A DNA stretch of 64,000 nucleotides, from contig NZ_JBEVVA010000003.1 in NCBI RefSeq assembly GCF_049639735.1, forward strand, positions 868,001 to 932,000. Direction: 5' to 3'. This document shows, in pieces, positions 8,855-16,923 of this stretch (position 1 is its first letter; each line of letters opens with the position of its first letter). Source of the stretch: Elusimicrobium simillimum (GTDB lineage: Bacteria > Elusimicrobiota > Elusimicrobia > Elusimicrobiales > Elusimicrobiaceae). The notes beneath the pieces are model-generated. The model had not been told where the DNA came from. It worked only from the letters and a program-made list of their open reading frames with translations, and did no database searches. The translations under genes were made by a program, and so were the position numbers.

Positions 8855-9352
8855 ATGAAGAAAGGATTTACGCTTGTAGAGCTTTTAATAGTTGTAGTTA
8901 TAGTGACGTTGGTGGTTGTTGTTGCCGTGCCTTCCTTTAGGAACGCGCAGGAAAACAGCAAAAACCAACGCGCGCAAGCCTTGCTTATAGACATAGCGGG
9001 CGCTGTGCAAAATTATAAGGCAACAGGCGGCGGTAAGACTGTGGCAGGGTACTTGGACAAAAAACATTTTCCTTCCACACCCAGCTGCGGCGCAGTAGAC
9101 GAAACTAATTTAGATTGTTTGGCATATGCCGGTTTATTAAAACCCATAAACTGGGACGCGGACACAACAAACTATTATAACGGGTACCAGTTTCAGATAT
9201 GTACCAATTTAACGCAAAAAGGCTGCTGCAACAATGCTCTTGTGGCTATGCAGAGTAATAAAGAGTCCGGCCGTTTTATTAAAACTAAATGCGCCTGGAT
9301 TACAAAAATGGGCGAACTTAAACATAACTATGATTTAAGCTCTGAGATATAA
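8855..9352 (+). CDS. Type IV prepilin, cysteine-patterned paralog 1
   Basis: Class III signal: MKKG|FTLVELLIVVVIVTLVVV, to be cleaved after G4 with E5 of the mature protein present. The hydrophobic helix is followed by a globular part of ~130 residues with cysteines in CLAYAGLL, FQICTNL, KGCCNNA and KCAWI. The two downstream genes share this arrangement (C-(G/A)-Y-L, NWD, a strand ending in C, then G-x-CC), so the three are paralogs probably stabilised by disulfides in the periplasm. First pilin gene after pilC. Confidence 0.88.
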   Translation: MKKGFTLVELLIVVVIVTLVVVVAVPSFRNAQENSKNQRAQALLIDIAGAVQNYKATGGGKTVAGYLDKKHFPSTPSCGAVDETNLDCLAYAGLLKPINWDADTTNYYNGYQFQICTNLTQKGCCNNALVAMQSNKESGRFIKTKCAWITKMGELKHNYDLSSEI

Positions 9353-9361
9353 GGTTAAATT

Positions 9362-9874
9362 ATGAAAAATAAATTTAATAAACTGGGTTTTACCATGATG
9401 GAGCTGCTGGTAATATTTATATTGGTGGCGGTGCTGGCGCAGATTGCTATAGTAACTTACCGCCGCTCTGTGGAAGACTCTAACCTGGACCGCGCAAAAG
9501 TTGTTTTGGAAGAAGTCGCTACCGCAGTGCAGCGCTTGCAGACGGATTATCCTTATGTAATGGTTACACATACATCAGCTGTGGCCAAAACTACAGGCAC
9601 TACGGGCTGTATTATAAACAGACCGTCTAACCCAAGCAATAAAGTTTATATAGCAAACAGTACTGTTGTAACATGCGGTTATTTAAAAAACAGAGATTGG
9701 GACCAGCAGGATTTTTCGTTCTATCTTTGCTCAAACGCTAACCCGGGTTCAAATGGAACCTGCTGTTACAAAGGCAAATACCTAGCTTGTATGAAAGGCA
9801 AGGCCAGCGCGGGCAGATACGCTGACAAAGAGTACGCTTACGAGGAAAACGTCGGTATAAAAGGAATAAATTAA
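9362..9874 (+). CDS. Type IV prepilin, cysteine-patterned paralog 2
   Basis: Prepilin signal MKNKFNKLG|FTMMELLVIFILVAVLA with conserved Glu at +5 and an N-terminal helix ending near AIVTYRRSVEDS. The globular part has CGYLKNRDWDQQDFSFYLC and then GTCCYKGKYLACMKG, the same cysteine layout as its neighbours. The gene follows the preceding pilin after 9 bases and was probably produced by tandem duplication. Not obviously a minor pilin by length (170 residues). Confidence 0.88.
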   Translation: MKNKFNKLGFTMMELLVIFILVAVLAQIAIVTYRRSVEDSNLDRAKVVLEEVATAVQRLQTDYPYVMVTHTSAVAKTTGTTGCIINRPSNPSNKVYIANSTVVTCGYLKNRDWDQQDFSFYLCSNANPGSNGTCCYKGKYLACMKGKASAGRYADKEYAYEENVGIKGIN

Positions 9875-9883
9875 GGAGTTTTT

Positions 9884-10369
9884 ATGTTAAATAGAAAAGG
9901 GTTTACTTTGGTTGAACTTTTGGCGGTAGTTTTTATTATTTCCGCTTTAGCTTTTGTGGCTATCCCGTCTTACATGAATTCCCTTAAAGAAAGCAGAATT
10001 GCCGAGGCGCAGATGATTTTAAAAAAAGTGGGGGAGGCTAACGCAACTTTTTTAAGAGATTACCCCAACTACGGTATAACACAAAAAATAACAAACGCCA
10101 ATACAAATAAAGTGCATACAAATAAAGATTGTAACCCGGCGGACTATGCAAGCAGGCAAAGTTCTGTTTTTACCCAGTGCGGTTATTTAAATAAAGAAAA
10201 TTGGGATAACTCTTATTTTGATATTTACGTTTGCAACCCAAAGGCGACATCTTTTCCCACAGGCAGCTGCTGCGCTAAGGGCCGTTACGCCGGTATGTAT
10301 TATGATAAAAACAAGTGCTATTATATAGATAAAAGCGCGGAACTTCAATTTATAGGTGTTAATCTTTAG
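9884..10369 (+). CDS. Type IV prepilin, cysteine-patterned paralog 3
   Basis: Prepilin signal MLNRKG|FTLVELLAVVFIISALA with Glu +5. The mature part contains CGYLNKENWDNSYFDIYVC, then GSCCAKGRYAGMYYDKNKC, closely parallel to the previous gene. A ribosome site AAGGAG precedes the ATG. 161 residues. The three adjacent paralogs may be alternative or co-assembled pilins; nothing in the sequence tells which is the major subunit. Confidence 0.88.
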   Translation: MLNRKGFTLVELLAVVFIISALAFVAIPSYMNSLKESRIAEAQMILKKVGEANATFLRDYPNYGITQKITNANTNKVHTNKDCNPADYASRQSSVFTQCGYLNKENWDNSYFDIYVCNPKATSFPTGSCCAKGRYAGMYYDKNKCYYIDKSAELQFIGVNL

Positions 10370-10399
10370 TTTGATTTATAGTTTAAAGGAAGGTATTTT

Positions 10400-11041
10400 A
10401 TGATATTAAATAAAAAAGGGTTGACTATAGCTGAAGCTGTAATATCAATGATGCTGCTGGCTATAGTTACCATGGGTATATACGGTGTTATTATGACCTC
10501 CGTCCGCTCCGCTAAAAAGCCTGAAATGCGCGAAGACATGGCGTTTGCCATAGAGCAGGTTACGGCCAGGCTTAAAAGCAATATCCAGCAAGATGTTTTT
10601 TGCCGTGAGCTTAACGCTGACGGGACGGCGTGCAGGCTTTATGACGTGGACTGTCATACCCCAAACCGCTACTTTGACGAGCTTACCCAGGAATATAAAT
10701 ATATCTGCGGTACCCCAGCCTGGGCGGACTATTACGGTATTGTAGGCGGCCAGCCGGTTTTTACCGTTCCTAATTCTTCTAATATAATTGACCAAATTTT
10801 AAATAATAGAACACAGTATGATATGTGCAATAAAGTTTTGCCTAACGCGGATTCTAAAGAGGCCGGCACAGATATTATTTCCGATGTGCGTAACCCCTGG
10901 ACGCCGGGTATAGACTACCATATTGACTGTATGCTCCCGCAGGGTTGCCCGGACGGGGTGTTTTTCTACAACGTAACACCGGACTCTTACGGTAACCGAA
11001 CCATATCTTTCCAACTGGAATGTAACGGGGAGGCCGTATGA
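10400..11041 (+). CDS. Minor pseudopilin, PilV/GspI-like
   Basis: N-terminus MILNKKG|LTIAEAVISMMLLAIVTMG is a prepilin peptidase site with Leu instead of Phe at +1 and Glu at +5, as in minor pilins of the PilV/GspI class. The 213-residue protein has many cysteines (CRELNADGTACRLYDVDC and ICGTPAW among them). Its stop overlaps the start of the next gene (ATGA), which suggests coupled synthesis of the priming complex. The subclass is inferred from operon order (before a PilW-like gene) and not firmly from sequence. Confidence 0.78.
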   Translation: MILNKKGLTIAEAVISMMLLAIVTMGIYGVIMTSVRSAKKPEMREDMAFAIEQVTARLKSNIQQDVFCRELNADGTACRLYDVDCHTPNRYFDELTQEYKYICGTPAWADYYGIVGGQPVFTVPNSSNIIDQILNNRTQYDMCNKVLPNADSKEAGTDIISDVRNPWTPGIDYHIDCMLPQGCPDGVFFYNVTPDSYGNRTISFQLECNGEAV

Positions 11042-11667
11042 TAAATAACAACAAAGGTTTTACATTAGTAGAAATTTTGGTGGCTTTATTTTTGACGGGT
11101 CTTGTTATGGCTGGGTTAGTGGGGATATGGGTGTCTACCTCTAACTTTGCGTCGTCTTCAAGGGAAGAAATTTTATTTAAAAACGCGTTTTCAGTGGCGT
11201 CTAACAGAATACAGAAAGATATTTCCGAGGCTACCGTGGTGGACACCGCGTCACAAGCCTGCGGCGGGACGTCGCAGTCTACTATAAGAATATATAAAAA
11301 CTATATGTTCCCATCCGCCTCTCTTACTACGCCGCGCTGTGTTGTGGGCGCTACGTTAAGTTCCCAAAAAGCGGAGGCTATAGAATATTGTTATAACGCA
11401 AATACTAAACAGATTAACAGAACCGTTTATACAATAAACTGTTCGGAAACATTTAACAAGCTTAGTTGCTTTTGCGAAGATACGGACACCTCAAAAAGTA
11501 CGGATTTCCTGGTAGGTAAGATTTCACAGGCGCCTGTGGCCAGCGGGTCCGGCAATCTTATAAGCTATAGTTTTGAAACTTCAACCAAGGTAGGTAGAAA
11601 TAAACGTCCCGTTACTCTTAAGTTTGATAAGACGTTTAACTTTTTAGCTGGCAATACGGGATTTTAA
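11038..11667 (+). CDS. Minor pseudopilin, PilW/GspJ-like
   Basis: Prepilin signal MINNNKG|FTLVEILVALFLTGLVMAG with Glu +5, followed by IWVSTSNFASSSREE and a 209-residue globular part. PilW/GspJ proteins are typically longer than major pilins and follow PilV/GspI, as here. Several cysteines (CVVGATL, IEYCYNA, NCSETF, LSCFCED) continue the cysteine-rich character of the cluster. The start overlaps the preceding gene by four bases. Confidence 0.78.
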   Translation: MINNNKGFTLVEILVALFLTGLVMAGLVGIWVSTSNFASSSREEILFKNAFSVASNRIQKDISEATVVDTASQACGGTSQSTIRIYKNYMFPSASLTTPRCVVGATLSSQKAEAIEYCYNANTKQINRTVYTINCSETFNKLSCFCEDTDTSKSTDFLVGKISQAPVASGSGNLISYSFETSTKVGRNKRPVTLKFDKTFNFLAGNTGF

Positions 11668-11677
11668 GGAGATTTAT

Positions 11678-12013
11678 ATGTTTAATAACAGAGGTTCAGC
11701 TTTAATGCAGGTGCTGTTGGTTACGGTTATCGTAGCCACAATAGCCACGTTTATTTTACGTCTTAACTTATCCAGGACTACAACCGCGGCAAACACTATG
11801 AGACAGCTGCACGCTAAAAGCCTTATGGAAGCGTGCAACTCACAGGTGCACGCCATTCGTTCTGTGGGCGGCGCATTGCCCAGCTCATGCACTATAGACG
11901 GTATTGTGATAAAAGTTAATTCACAAAATAAGTCTATTGTAGAAGACGGGCAAAATATAACAATACAAGAAATTACTTTTGAAATAGATTCTGATTACAT
12001 GAGTTTGCTTTAG
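11678..12013 (+). CDS. Minor pseudopilin, PilX/GspK-like short protein
   Basis: N-terminus MFNNRG|SALMQVLLVTVIVATIATF resembles PilX/GspK, in which the residue after the cleavage site is small (Ser) and the usual Glu +5 is absent (Gln/Met here). Loss of Glu +5 is typical of the tip pseudopilin that starts the fibre. At 111 residues it is shorter than PilX/GspK, with two cysteines (EACNSQ, SSCTID) available for one disulfide. Last gene of the pilus operon; a strong terminator follows. Confidence 0.72.
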   Translation: MFNNRGSALMQVLLVTVIVATIATFILRLNLSRTTTAANTMRQLHAKSLMEACNSQVHAIRSVGGALPSSCTIDGIVIKVNSQNKSIVEDGQNITIQEITFEIDSDYMSLL

Positions 12014-12026
12014 CTTTAACTTTACA

Positions 12027-12058
12027 AAACCCCCGCCTGCTAGGCGGGGGTTTATTTT
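12027..12058 (+). terminator. Rho-independent terminator of the pilus operon
   Basis: A 9-bp GC stem (CCCCCGCCT with AGGCGGGGG) around GCT, followed by TTTATTTTATT, 16 bases after the last prepilin stop. Confidence 0.9.
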
Positions 12059-12119
12059 ATTGGCGCACTATTTTACACGGGCTTTTGAAAGCCTGTCCCC
12101 TCAATAGTTAATTTATATT

Positions 12120-12149
12120 TTGTAACGGCGCCCGTAAAATTGCTATATT
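12120..12149 (+). promoter_or_regulatory. Sigma70-type promoter giving a probable leaderless mRNA
   Basis: TTGTAA at 12120-12125, an 18-base spacer and TATATT at 12144-12149. The ATG at 12157 lies only 7 bases after the -10 box, and no Shine-Dalgarno sequence is present, so transcription would begin at or next to the start codon. Confidence 0.5.
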
Positions 12150-12156
12150 AAATGTT

Positions 12157-13674
12157 ATGAAAAAATTATTTTTATTTACGGTGCTACTTTTAGCGGCGCA
12201 GGGCGCGTACGCGCAAAACTCCGCGCAGCCTGCCAACGCCAAAAATAAAAATACTATCCCCAAGGAATACATAGACGCTGTTGTAACCATGACAGGCAAT
12301 AAGGCGGAAGCTGAAGACTTTTCAAACAGCGTTATACCCGCTTTGCCTGATTCCGCCCTTACTGAGGAGCAAAAGGCCCAAAAAGCGCAGGAAATGGAGT
12401 TTCCCACAACTTTGCCTGAGTTGCCCTCAGCATCTGTTTCAGCACGCCCTGTAGTAAACCAGCCGCCCCAAATTGAGCCTGTAAAAAGCGCGCGTCCTGT
12501 TGTAACCGCTACGCAGAGTGTGCAGCCAAAAACAGAGGTTCCGGGCGGTACAACATTTTCTTTAATTAAATCATCGGGTACCGCGCAGCCTAAAGTTGAT
12601 ACTGCACAAATTATATTGCCATCAGACGAGGCTCTTGAGCCTAAAACGCCAGACCTTCCCGCCAGCCCCGTACCGGTAAAAGTGGCGCAGGAGGCCCCCA
12701 AACCCGCCGGACGTGATTATTCTAACCCCGGCAAAGGCTGGAGCCGCTCTTATACAAACAACTTTAATATTTTTATAGATAATACCAGGCAGGGCATTTA
12801 TACCGCGGGCCTGAACTTGGTGCTTGAAAACGCGCACGCCACCATGATTATGAACATGCCCAACATCAACCCCTCAAAAACAAATGTTTACGTTTATAAA
12901 AGCAAAGAGGACTATTTGAACGGCGAGTTTAAACCGTTTCAATGGTCTGAGGCTGTGTTTATTTTAGGTAAGTCTACAATAGTTCTTTATAATAATAACG
13001 GTGACACCGCCGCCCTTAAAAGGGTGTTTATGCACGAATATACCCACATGCTTAACGACGACTATTTTAACCCCGGCGGCAAAGGTATGATATCGCCGTT
13101 GTGGTTAGACGAAGGCATGGCTGTGAATATGGAAGATATTGCGGACACTTACTCCGGCGGCGCCTGGGCCAATGACCTGCTTATATATGATATACGCGCG
13201 CAAAAACAAAAGGGCATAGGCGCGCAGCCCGCTAATGTGATTTATTTTGAAAGATTTGTGGATTTTATGAAAGACAGTTCCATAGACAAATTTACCAAAG
13301 AAAACCGTGTGCAGGACTGGTACCTGCAGGCGTACGCCATGCTGCGCTTTTTATGGAAGCCCTATAACGCGCAGATACCTGAAAATAAAATGCAGTTCCA
13401 GCGTTTTTTGCAATTGCTTAAGGAGGGGGAACCTAAACTGAACCCCCGCACGCTTATGCCTATTAAGGACTCAAGAGGCAGGACGGTATATCAGAAGTTA
13501 ACGGTTGATCAGGCTTTGCAGCGTGCCTACGGGTTTGCCAATATCGATGACTTTGAGTCTAGGTTTTGGGTTTGGTACAGGAGTTTAAAGATGAAGCAGA
13601 TTTCCGCGCCTAAATCCACCCCGGTAAAACGCATGGGCCAAACCAGATTCATACAACACGGCACAGGCAGATAG
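12157..13674 (+). CDS. Exported metallopeptidase, gluzincin type (HEYTH)
   Basis: Signal peptide MKKLFLFTVLLLAAQGAYA, then a Pro/Ala/Val-rich region of ~160 residues that may span the periplasm or wall, then a catalytic domain. HEYTH at 293-297 is the zinc HExxH motif, and WLDEGMA with E319 is placed as the third ligand, as in peptidase MA/M1-like gluzincins. A hydrophobic NVYVYKSKEDYLNGEFK stretch lies before the active site, as in the DUF1570/peptidase MA-like group. The C-terminal ~35 residues are basic. It is a single-gene unit between the pilus and LPS loci. The substrate is unknown; a role in surface-protein processing is only a guess. Confidence 0.8.
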   Translation: MKKLFLFTVLLLAAQGAYAQNSAQPANAKNKNTIPKEYIDAVVTMTGNKAEAEDFSNSVIPALPDSALTEEQKAQKAQEMEFPTTLPELPSASVSARPVVNQPPQIEPVKSARPVVTATQSVQPKTEVPGGTTFSLIKSSGTAQPKVDTAQIILPSDEALEPKTPDLPASPVPVKVAQEAPKPAGRDYSNPGKGWSRSYTNNFNIFIDNTRQGIYTAGLNLVLENAHATMIMNMPNINPSKTNVYVYKSKEDYLNGEFKPFQWSEAVFILGKSTIVLYNNNGDTAALKRVFMHEYTHMLNDDYFNPGGKGMISPLWLDEGMAVNMEDIADTYSGGAWANDLLIYDIRAQKQKGIGAQPANVIYFERFVDFMKDSSIDKFTKENRVQDWYLQAYAMLRFLWKPYNAQIPENKMQFQRFLQLLKEGEPKLNPRTLMPIKDSRGRTVYQKLTVDQALQRAYGFANIDDFESRFWVWYRSLKMKQISAPKSTPVKRMGQTRFIQHGTGR

Positions 13675-13682
13675 AGTAATTT

Positions 13683-13820
13683 CTATTCCTTATTCCACGG
13701 CGCCCTAGCTTCCAATTTTGAGCGCTTTTTTATTTTCCAGCCCTTGCCGTACGAGGTTGTACTGTCTGCGGGCTGGAAAATAAAAAATCACTTCAAAATT
13801 GAAAGCGGTGGATAAATGAA
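13683..13820. repeat. Long inverted-repeat element (family R3), copy a
   Basis: Arms of about 34 bases (13710-13743 and 13770-13805, e.g. TTTTTTATTTTCCAGCCC with GGGCTGGAAAATAAAAAA) flank a short centre containing CCGTACG. Copy b at 39025-39180 has the same flanks (TTCCTTATTCCA... and GATAAATGAAG) and architecture but a different stem sequence that still pairs. Confidence 0.7.
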
Positions 13821-13867
13821 GTGCGGCACACTTCTGTTATGGTAAATATTTTTAACTGCATTAATAT

Positions 13868-13905
13868 AAAAAGCCCCGCTCATATGAGTGGGGCTTTTGT
13901 TTGTT
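13868..13905. terminator. Bidirectional terminator between the peptidase gene and lptB
   Basis: A perfect stem (AAAAGCCCC then GCTCAT, paired with ATGAGT then GGGGCTTTT) is followed by TGTTTGTTTTT on the plus strand and by a T-rich tract on the minus strand. It sits between two convergent genes. Confidence 0.85.
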
Positions 13906-13911
13906 TTTATT

Positions 13912-14631
13912 CTACATCTTAAAATCTTCGCCTAAGTATAGCTTGCGGGCATTAGTGTCGTTAAGCAGCGTGTCCTGGTCGCCTTCCACAAGTATTTGGC
14001 CGTCGTAAATTAAATAGGCGCGTTCAGTCAGCGGCAGCGTTTCACGCACGTTGTGGTCAGTTATAAGTACGCCTATGCCTTTGTCTTTAAGCTTAAAAAT
14101 CATCTGTCTAAGGTCGGCCACGGTTATAGGGTCAATACCTACAAAAGGTTCGTCCAGCAAAATAATTTTAGGGTCGCTTATCATACAGCGGGCTATTTCC
14201 ATACGGCGCTTTTCTCCGCCGGAAAGCGTCCACGCTTTTTGCTTGGTAAGCTTTGTCAGGCCAAACTCTTCAAGCAGGCTTTCCACACGCTGTTTGCGTT
14301 TATTTTTATTAGGCTCAATGCGCTCAAGCACGGCGAGTAAATTTTCTTCTACGGTAAGGCCTTTGAAAATAGTAGGTTCTTGCGCCAAATAGCCAAGGCC
14401 GTGGCGGGCGCGTTCAAACATAGGCTGTTCTGTCACGTCAATACCATCCATAAACACTTTGCCTGCGCTTGGCTCAATAAAACCCACCAGCATATAAAAA
14501 CTTGTGGTCTTGCCCGCGCCGTTGGGCCCCAAAAGGCCTACAATCTCGCCTGAAGAAACGTGTATATCCACGCCCTTTACCACGCGCCTTTGTTTATAAA
14601 CTTTTTCTATTCCCTGTGACCTCAGTTTCAT
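13912..14631 (-). CDS. lptB: LPS export ABC transporter ATP-binding protein LptB
   Basis: Cytoplasmic ATPase that powers LPS extraction from the inner membrane together with LptF/G. Walker A GPNGAGKTT at 35-43, signature LSGGE at 136-140, Walker B IILLDE at 156-161 and the switch His in ITDHNVRETL are all present; 239 residues is the normal length. It is the last gene of the kdsA-kdsD-lptC-lptA-lptB unit, the same order as in many Gram-negatives. lptF and lptG are not in the window. Confidence 0.95.
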   Translation of the reverse strand: MKLRSQGIEKVYKQRRVVKGVDIHVSSGEIVGLLGPNGAGKTTSFYMLVGFIEPSAGKVFMDGIDVTEQPMFERARHGLGYLAQEPTIFKGLTVEENLLAVLERIEPNKNKRKQRVESLLEEFGLTKLTKQKAWTLSGGEKRRMEIARCMISDPKIILLDEPFVGIDPITVADLRQMIFKLKDKGIGVLITDHNVRETLPLTERAYLIYDGQILVEGDQDTLLNDTNARKLYLGEDFKM

Positions 14632-14651
14632 TGTTTCTCCGTAAAACTAAA

Positions 14652-15419
14652 TTATTCTTTGGGGGTAACCCACCCTCTCACGCGGCCGGTGGCGCGCACA
14701 AATTTGGTGTTTGTTTTTACTTCAACATAGTCGGCCTGTAGGGCGCCGGACATATCTTCATTGTCCATAAGAAAAAGCGGATAATTTTTTTCCGCCGTTA
14801 TTAATTGTTTAAAACCATTGTAAGACATATAATCAGCAAAGGCTGTATAGTTTTTATTGTCCAGCTCAACATTACCCTCTAAAAATATTACCTTACCCGT
14901 TTGGTTAACATAAAAAGAATCCGCGAACGCCACTATAAAATCGTCTTCGGTAGTATATGTCATAGTAGCGTTTTCCCATAATTTTAGGGAATTTACGGTT
15001 GTGTTTGAGTATGCGTGCTTGCCTTTAGCGTCTATTTTATACTCGCCGGGGACAGTGTAAATAATATTTACCATACTGTCGCCGCCTTCGGCATACGCTT
15101 TCCTATCAAAGTTAGTAAACTTGGCGTTGTCTGAGTACATTTCTACCATTTTACCGTCGGCGTCTTTGTTCATCAGGTATGTGTTGCCAAATATTGTAAA
15201 AGTGTCTTTTGCCCTGTCCGATACCGCCCTGTCCGCTTTTAATTTATAAAATTTACTTTGGTAACTTACGTTGCCTATAAATTCTTCCTGCTGCTTATCA
15301 CGCTTTACTATCCACTTATCGCTCTTAAGCATGCCGCCCAAAAGCCCCGGCGGCAATTGCTGCGCTGCTAGGGGGGTAACAAGTGCGGACGCTAAAATTA
15401 AACTAAATATCCTTTTCAT
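14652..15419 (-). CDS. lptA: LptA/OstA-like periplasmic LPS transport protein
   Basis: Signal peptide MKRIFSLILASALVTPLAAQ, then repeated beta strands of the OstA type (FIGNVSYQSKFYKLKADRAV, then VIFLEGNVELDNKNYTAFAD, then FVRATGRVRGW). LptA polymers bridge the inner-membrane complex and LptD. 255 residues is longer than E. coli LptA (185), because of one extra repeat. It overlaps lptC by 17 bases and precedes lptB by 20. It could also be called an OstA-family organic-solvent-tolerance protein. Confidence 0.8.
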   Translation of the reverse strand: MKRIFSLILASALVTPLAAQQLPPGLLGGMLKSDKWIVKRDKQQEEFIGNVSYQSKFYKLKADRAVSDRAKDTFTIFGNTYLMNKDADGKMVEMYSDNAKFTNFDRKAYAEGGDSMVNIIYTVPGEYKIDAKGKHAYSNTTVNSLKLWENATMTYTTEDDFIVAFADSFYVNQTGKVIFLEGNVELDNKNYTAFADYMSYNGFKQLITAEKNYPLFLMDNEDMSGALQADYVEVKTNTKFVRATGRVRGWVTPKE

Positions 15420-15924
15420 TTTCCGGTATTACCGTGGTTTGGTTTTCCAGTTCTATTTCGCTAAAGTCGCCGTTGGCTTTCATGCCGGCGGCTTTAACGG
15501 TAACGCCGTTGCGTTTAATATGTACTGTTCTGTCCGTCCAAATCTTTTTTGTTTCAATATTATAATAAAGAACGCTTGTTCTGAGCGTGGCGTTTTCCGT
15601 TACTGATTTGCCCTGCACGTTGCCGCGCAGCACAATGCTTTGCTCTTTCATGGATATTTGCCCGGTGTCGCCTTTAATAGTGCTTACGGCGTCGTCTTTA
15701 TCTTTAAAAGTAAGGTTGGGTTTTACTAAATCAGCCGCTTCTCTGTCTTCATAAAATTTAACTGTATCCGCGTTTAATATCCAGCTGTGGCGGCCGCCCT
15801 TAGCCTCGTACATAACGGCGTTTTGCACTATTTGTACGCCGGGCTCGTCCCCGTCGTCAACACCGCTGTTGCCGGAACATGCCAGCATAAAAACCAAAGG
15901 TAAAAGTAAAATCAGTTTCTTCAT
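15403..15924 (-). CDS. lptC: LptC-like lipoprotein of LPS export
   Basis: 173 residues with a lipoprotein signal (MKKLILLLPLVFMLAC, lipobox LMLAC-type), followed by the LptC-like beta-jellyroll pattern (GGRHSWILNADTVKFYEDR, then DTGQISMKEQSIVLRGNV). LptC normally has an uncleaved membrane anchor; several phyla use a lipoprotein form. It overlaps kdsD by four bases (ATGA type) and lptA by 17, so the genes are translationally coupled. Confidence 0.8.
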   Translation of the reverse strand: MKKLILLLPLVFMLACSGNSGVDDGDEPGVQIVQNAVMYEAKGGRHSWILNADTVKFYEDREAADLVKPNLTFKDKDDAVSTIKGDTGQISMKEQSIVLRGNVQGKSVTENATLRTSVLYYNIETKKIWTDRTVHIKRNGVTVKAAGMKANGDFSEIELENQTTVIPENEKDI

Positions 15925-16913
15925 TTTTTATCTATAAGGTCCAAAAATTCCGTTAAATCACTTTTGTCTAAAATACCCACAACTTTTTTATTTTTATCCA
16001 CCACAGGTACGTTGTCTATGTGGCGGGCGTTAATAATTTTTGCCGCTTCTATGGCCGGGGTGTCGGCGGTTACGGTAGTTGGGTTTTTAGTCATTAGGTC
16101 AACTATTTTTTTATTTAAAATATTGCCGTCCTTCTGTAAAGCTCTTCTTAAGTCACCGTCTGTAAAAAAGCCTATTAATTTGCCTTTGGCGTCTACCACG
16201 CTGGTGGCGCCGGCTTTGGTTTTGGTCATAACAACAAGCGCGTCTTTTATTAAAGCGGTTTTGGGTGTAACGGGGTTTTTGCTGCCTTTGCTCATAATAT
16301 CTTCCACGTTATTTGTAAGCAGCTTGCCAAGCGAGCCGCCCGGGTGGAAAACGGCAAAATCTTCTTTTTCAAATTTTTTAAGTTTCATTAAAGAAATAGC
16401 CAAAGCGTCGCCCAGTACAAGCATTACCGTGGTGGAAGATGACGGCGCCAAATTGTATGGGCAGGCCTCTTTGCACACGTGCATTTCTATGTGTATGTCA
16501 GAAAGTTTGGCAAGTTTAGAATTCTTGTTGCCCGTCATAGAAATTACGGTAAGTTTAAGTTTGTTAAGAGAGGGGAGAAGTTTTCCTATTTCTTCAGTAT
16601 TGCCTGAATATGAAAGCGCCAACACAACGTCGCCGTTTGTTATCATGCCCAGGTCACCGTGCAGCGCTTCAACCGGGTGCATGAACAAGGCAGGCGTGCC
16701 TGTGGAGGCTAACGTAGCCGCTATTTTTCGCCCTATAATACCGCTTTTGCCTATGCCCAAAACCACTACTCTGCCTTTGCTTTTTGCTATAGCGTCAACC
16801 GCCGCTAAAAAGTTAGCGTCTATACTTTTGTAGGCGTTGGCAAGCTCCGCGCTTTCTATTTTTATTACTTCAGAGGCAATTTTTTTGATGTCGGTTTTTT
16901 CTTGTTTAGGCAT
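15921..16913 (-). CDS. kdsD: Arabinose-5-phosphate isomerase KdsD
   Basis: Converts D-ribulose 5-phosphate to D-arabinose 5-phosphate, the first committed step to Kdo. An N-terminal SIS domain contains LGIGKSGIIGRKIAATLAST and HPVEALHGDLGMI, the characteristic segments of the KdsD/GutQ family, followed by two CBS domains (roughly 205-260 and 270-330). 330 residues matches the family. It lies directly downstream of kdsA (10 bases). No kdsC phosphatase gene lies in this cluster. Confidence 0.94.
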   Translation of the reverse strand: MPKQEKTDIKKIASEVIKIESAELANAYKSIDANFLAAVDAIAKSKGRVVVLGIGKSGIIGRKIAATLASTGTPALFMHPVEALHGDLGMITNGDVVLALSYSGNTEEIGKLLPSLNKLKLTVISMTGNKNSKLAKLSDIHIEMHVCKEACPYNLAPSSSTTVMLVLGDALAISLMKLKKFEKEDFAVFHPGGSLGKLLTNNVEDIMSKGSKNPVTPKTALIKDALVVMTKTKAGATSVVDAKGKLIGFFTDGDLRRALQKDGNILNKKIVDLMTKNPTTVTADTPAIEAAKIINARHIDNVPVVDKNKKVVGILDKSDLTEFLDLIDKK

Positions 16914-16923
16914 AAGTAATCTC

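Noticed and set aside
15964..16833. 289-codon plus-strand frame opposite kdsD
   Set aside because: The minus-strand gene is unmistakable by motifs; the antisense frame has a repetitive hydrophobic composition typical of shadows.
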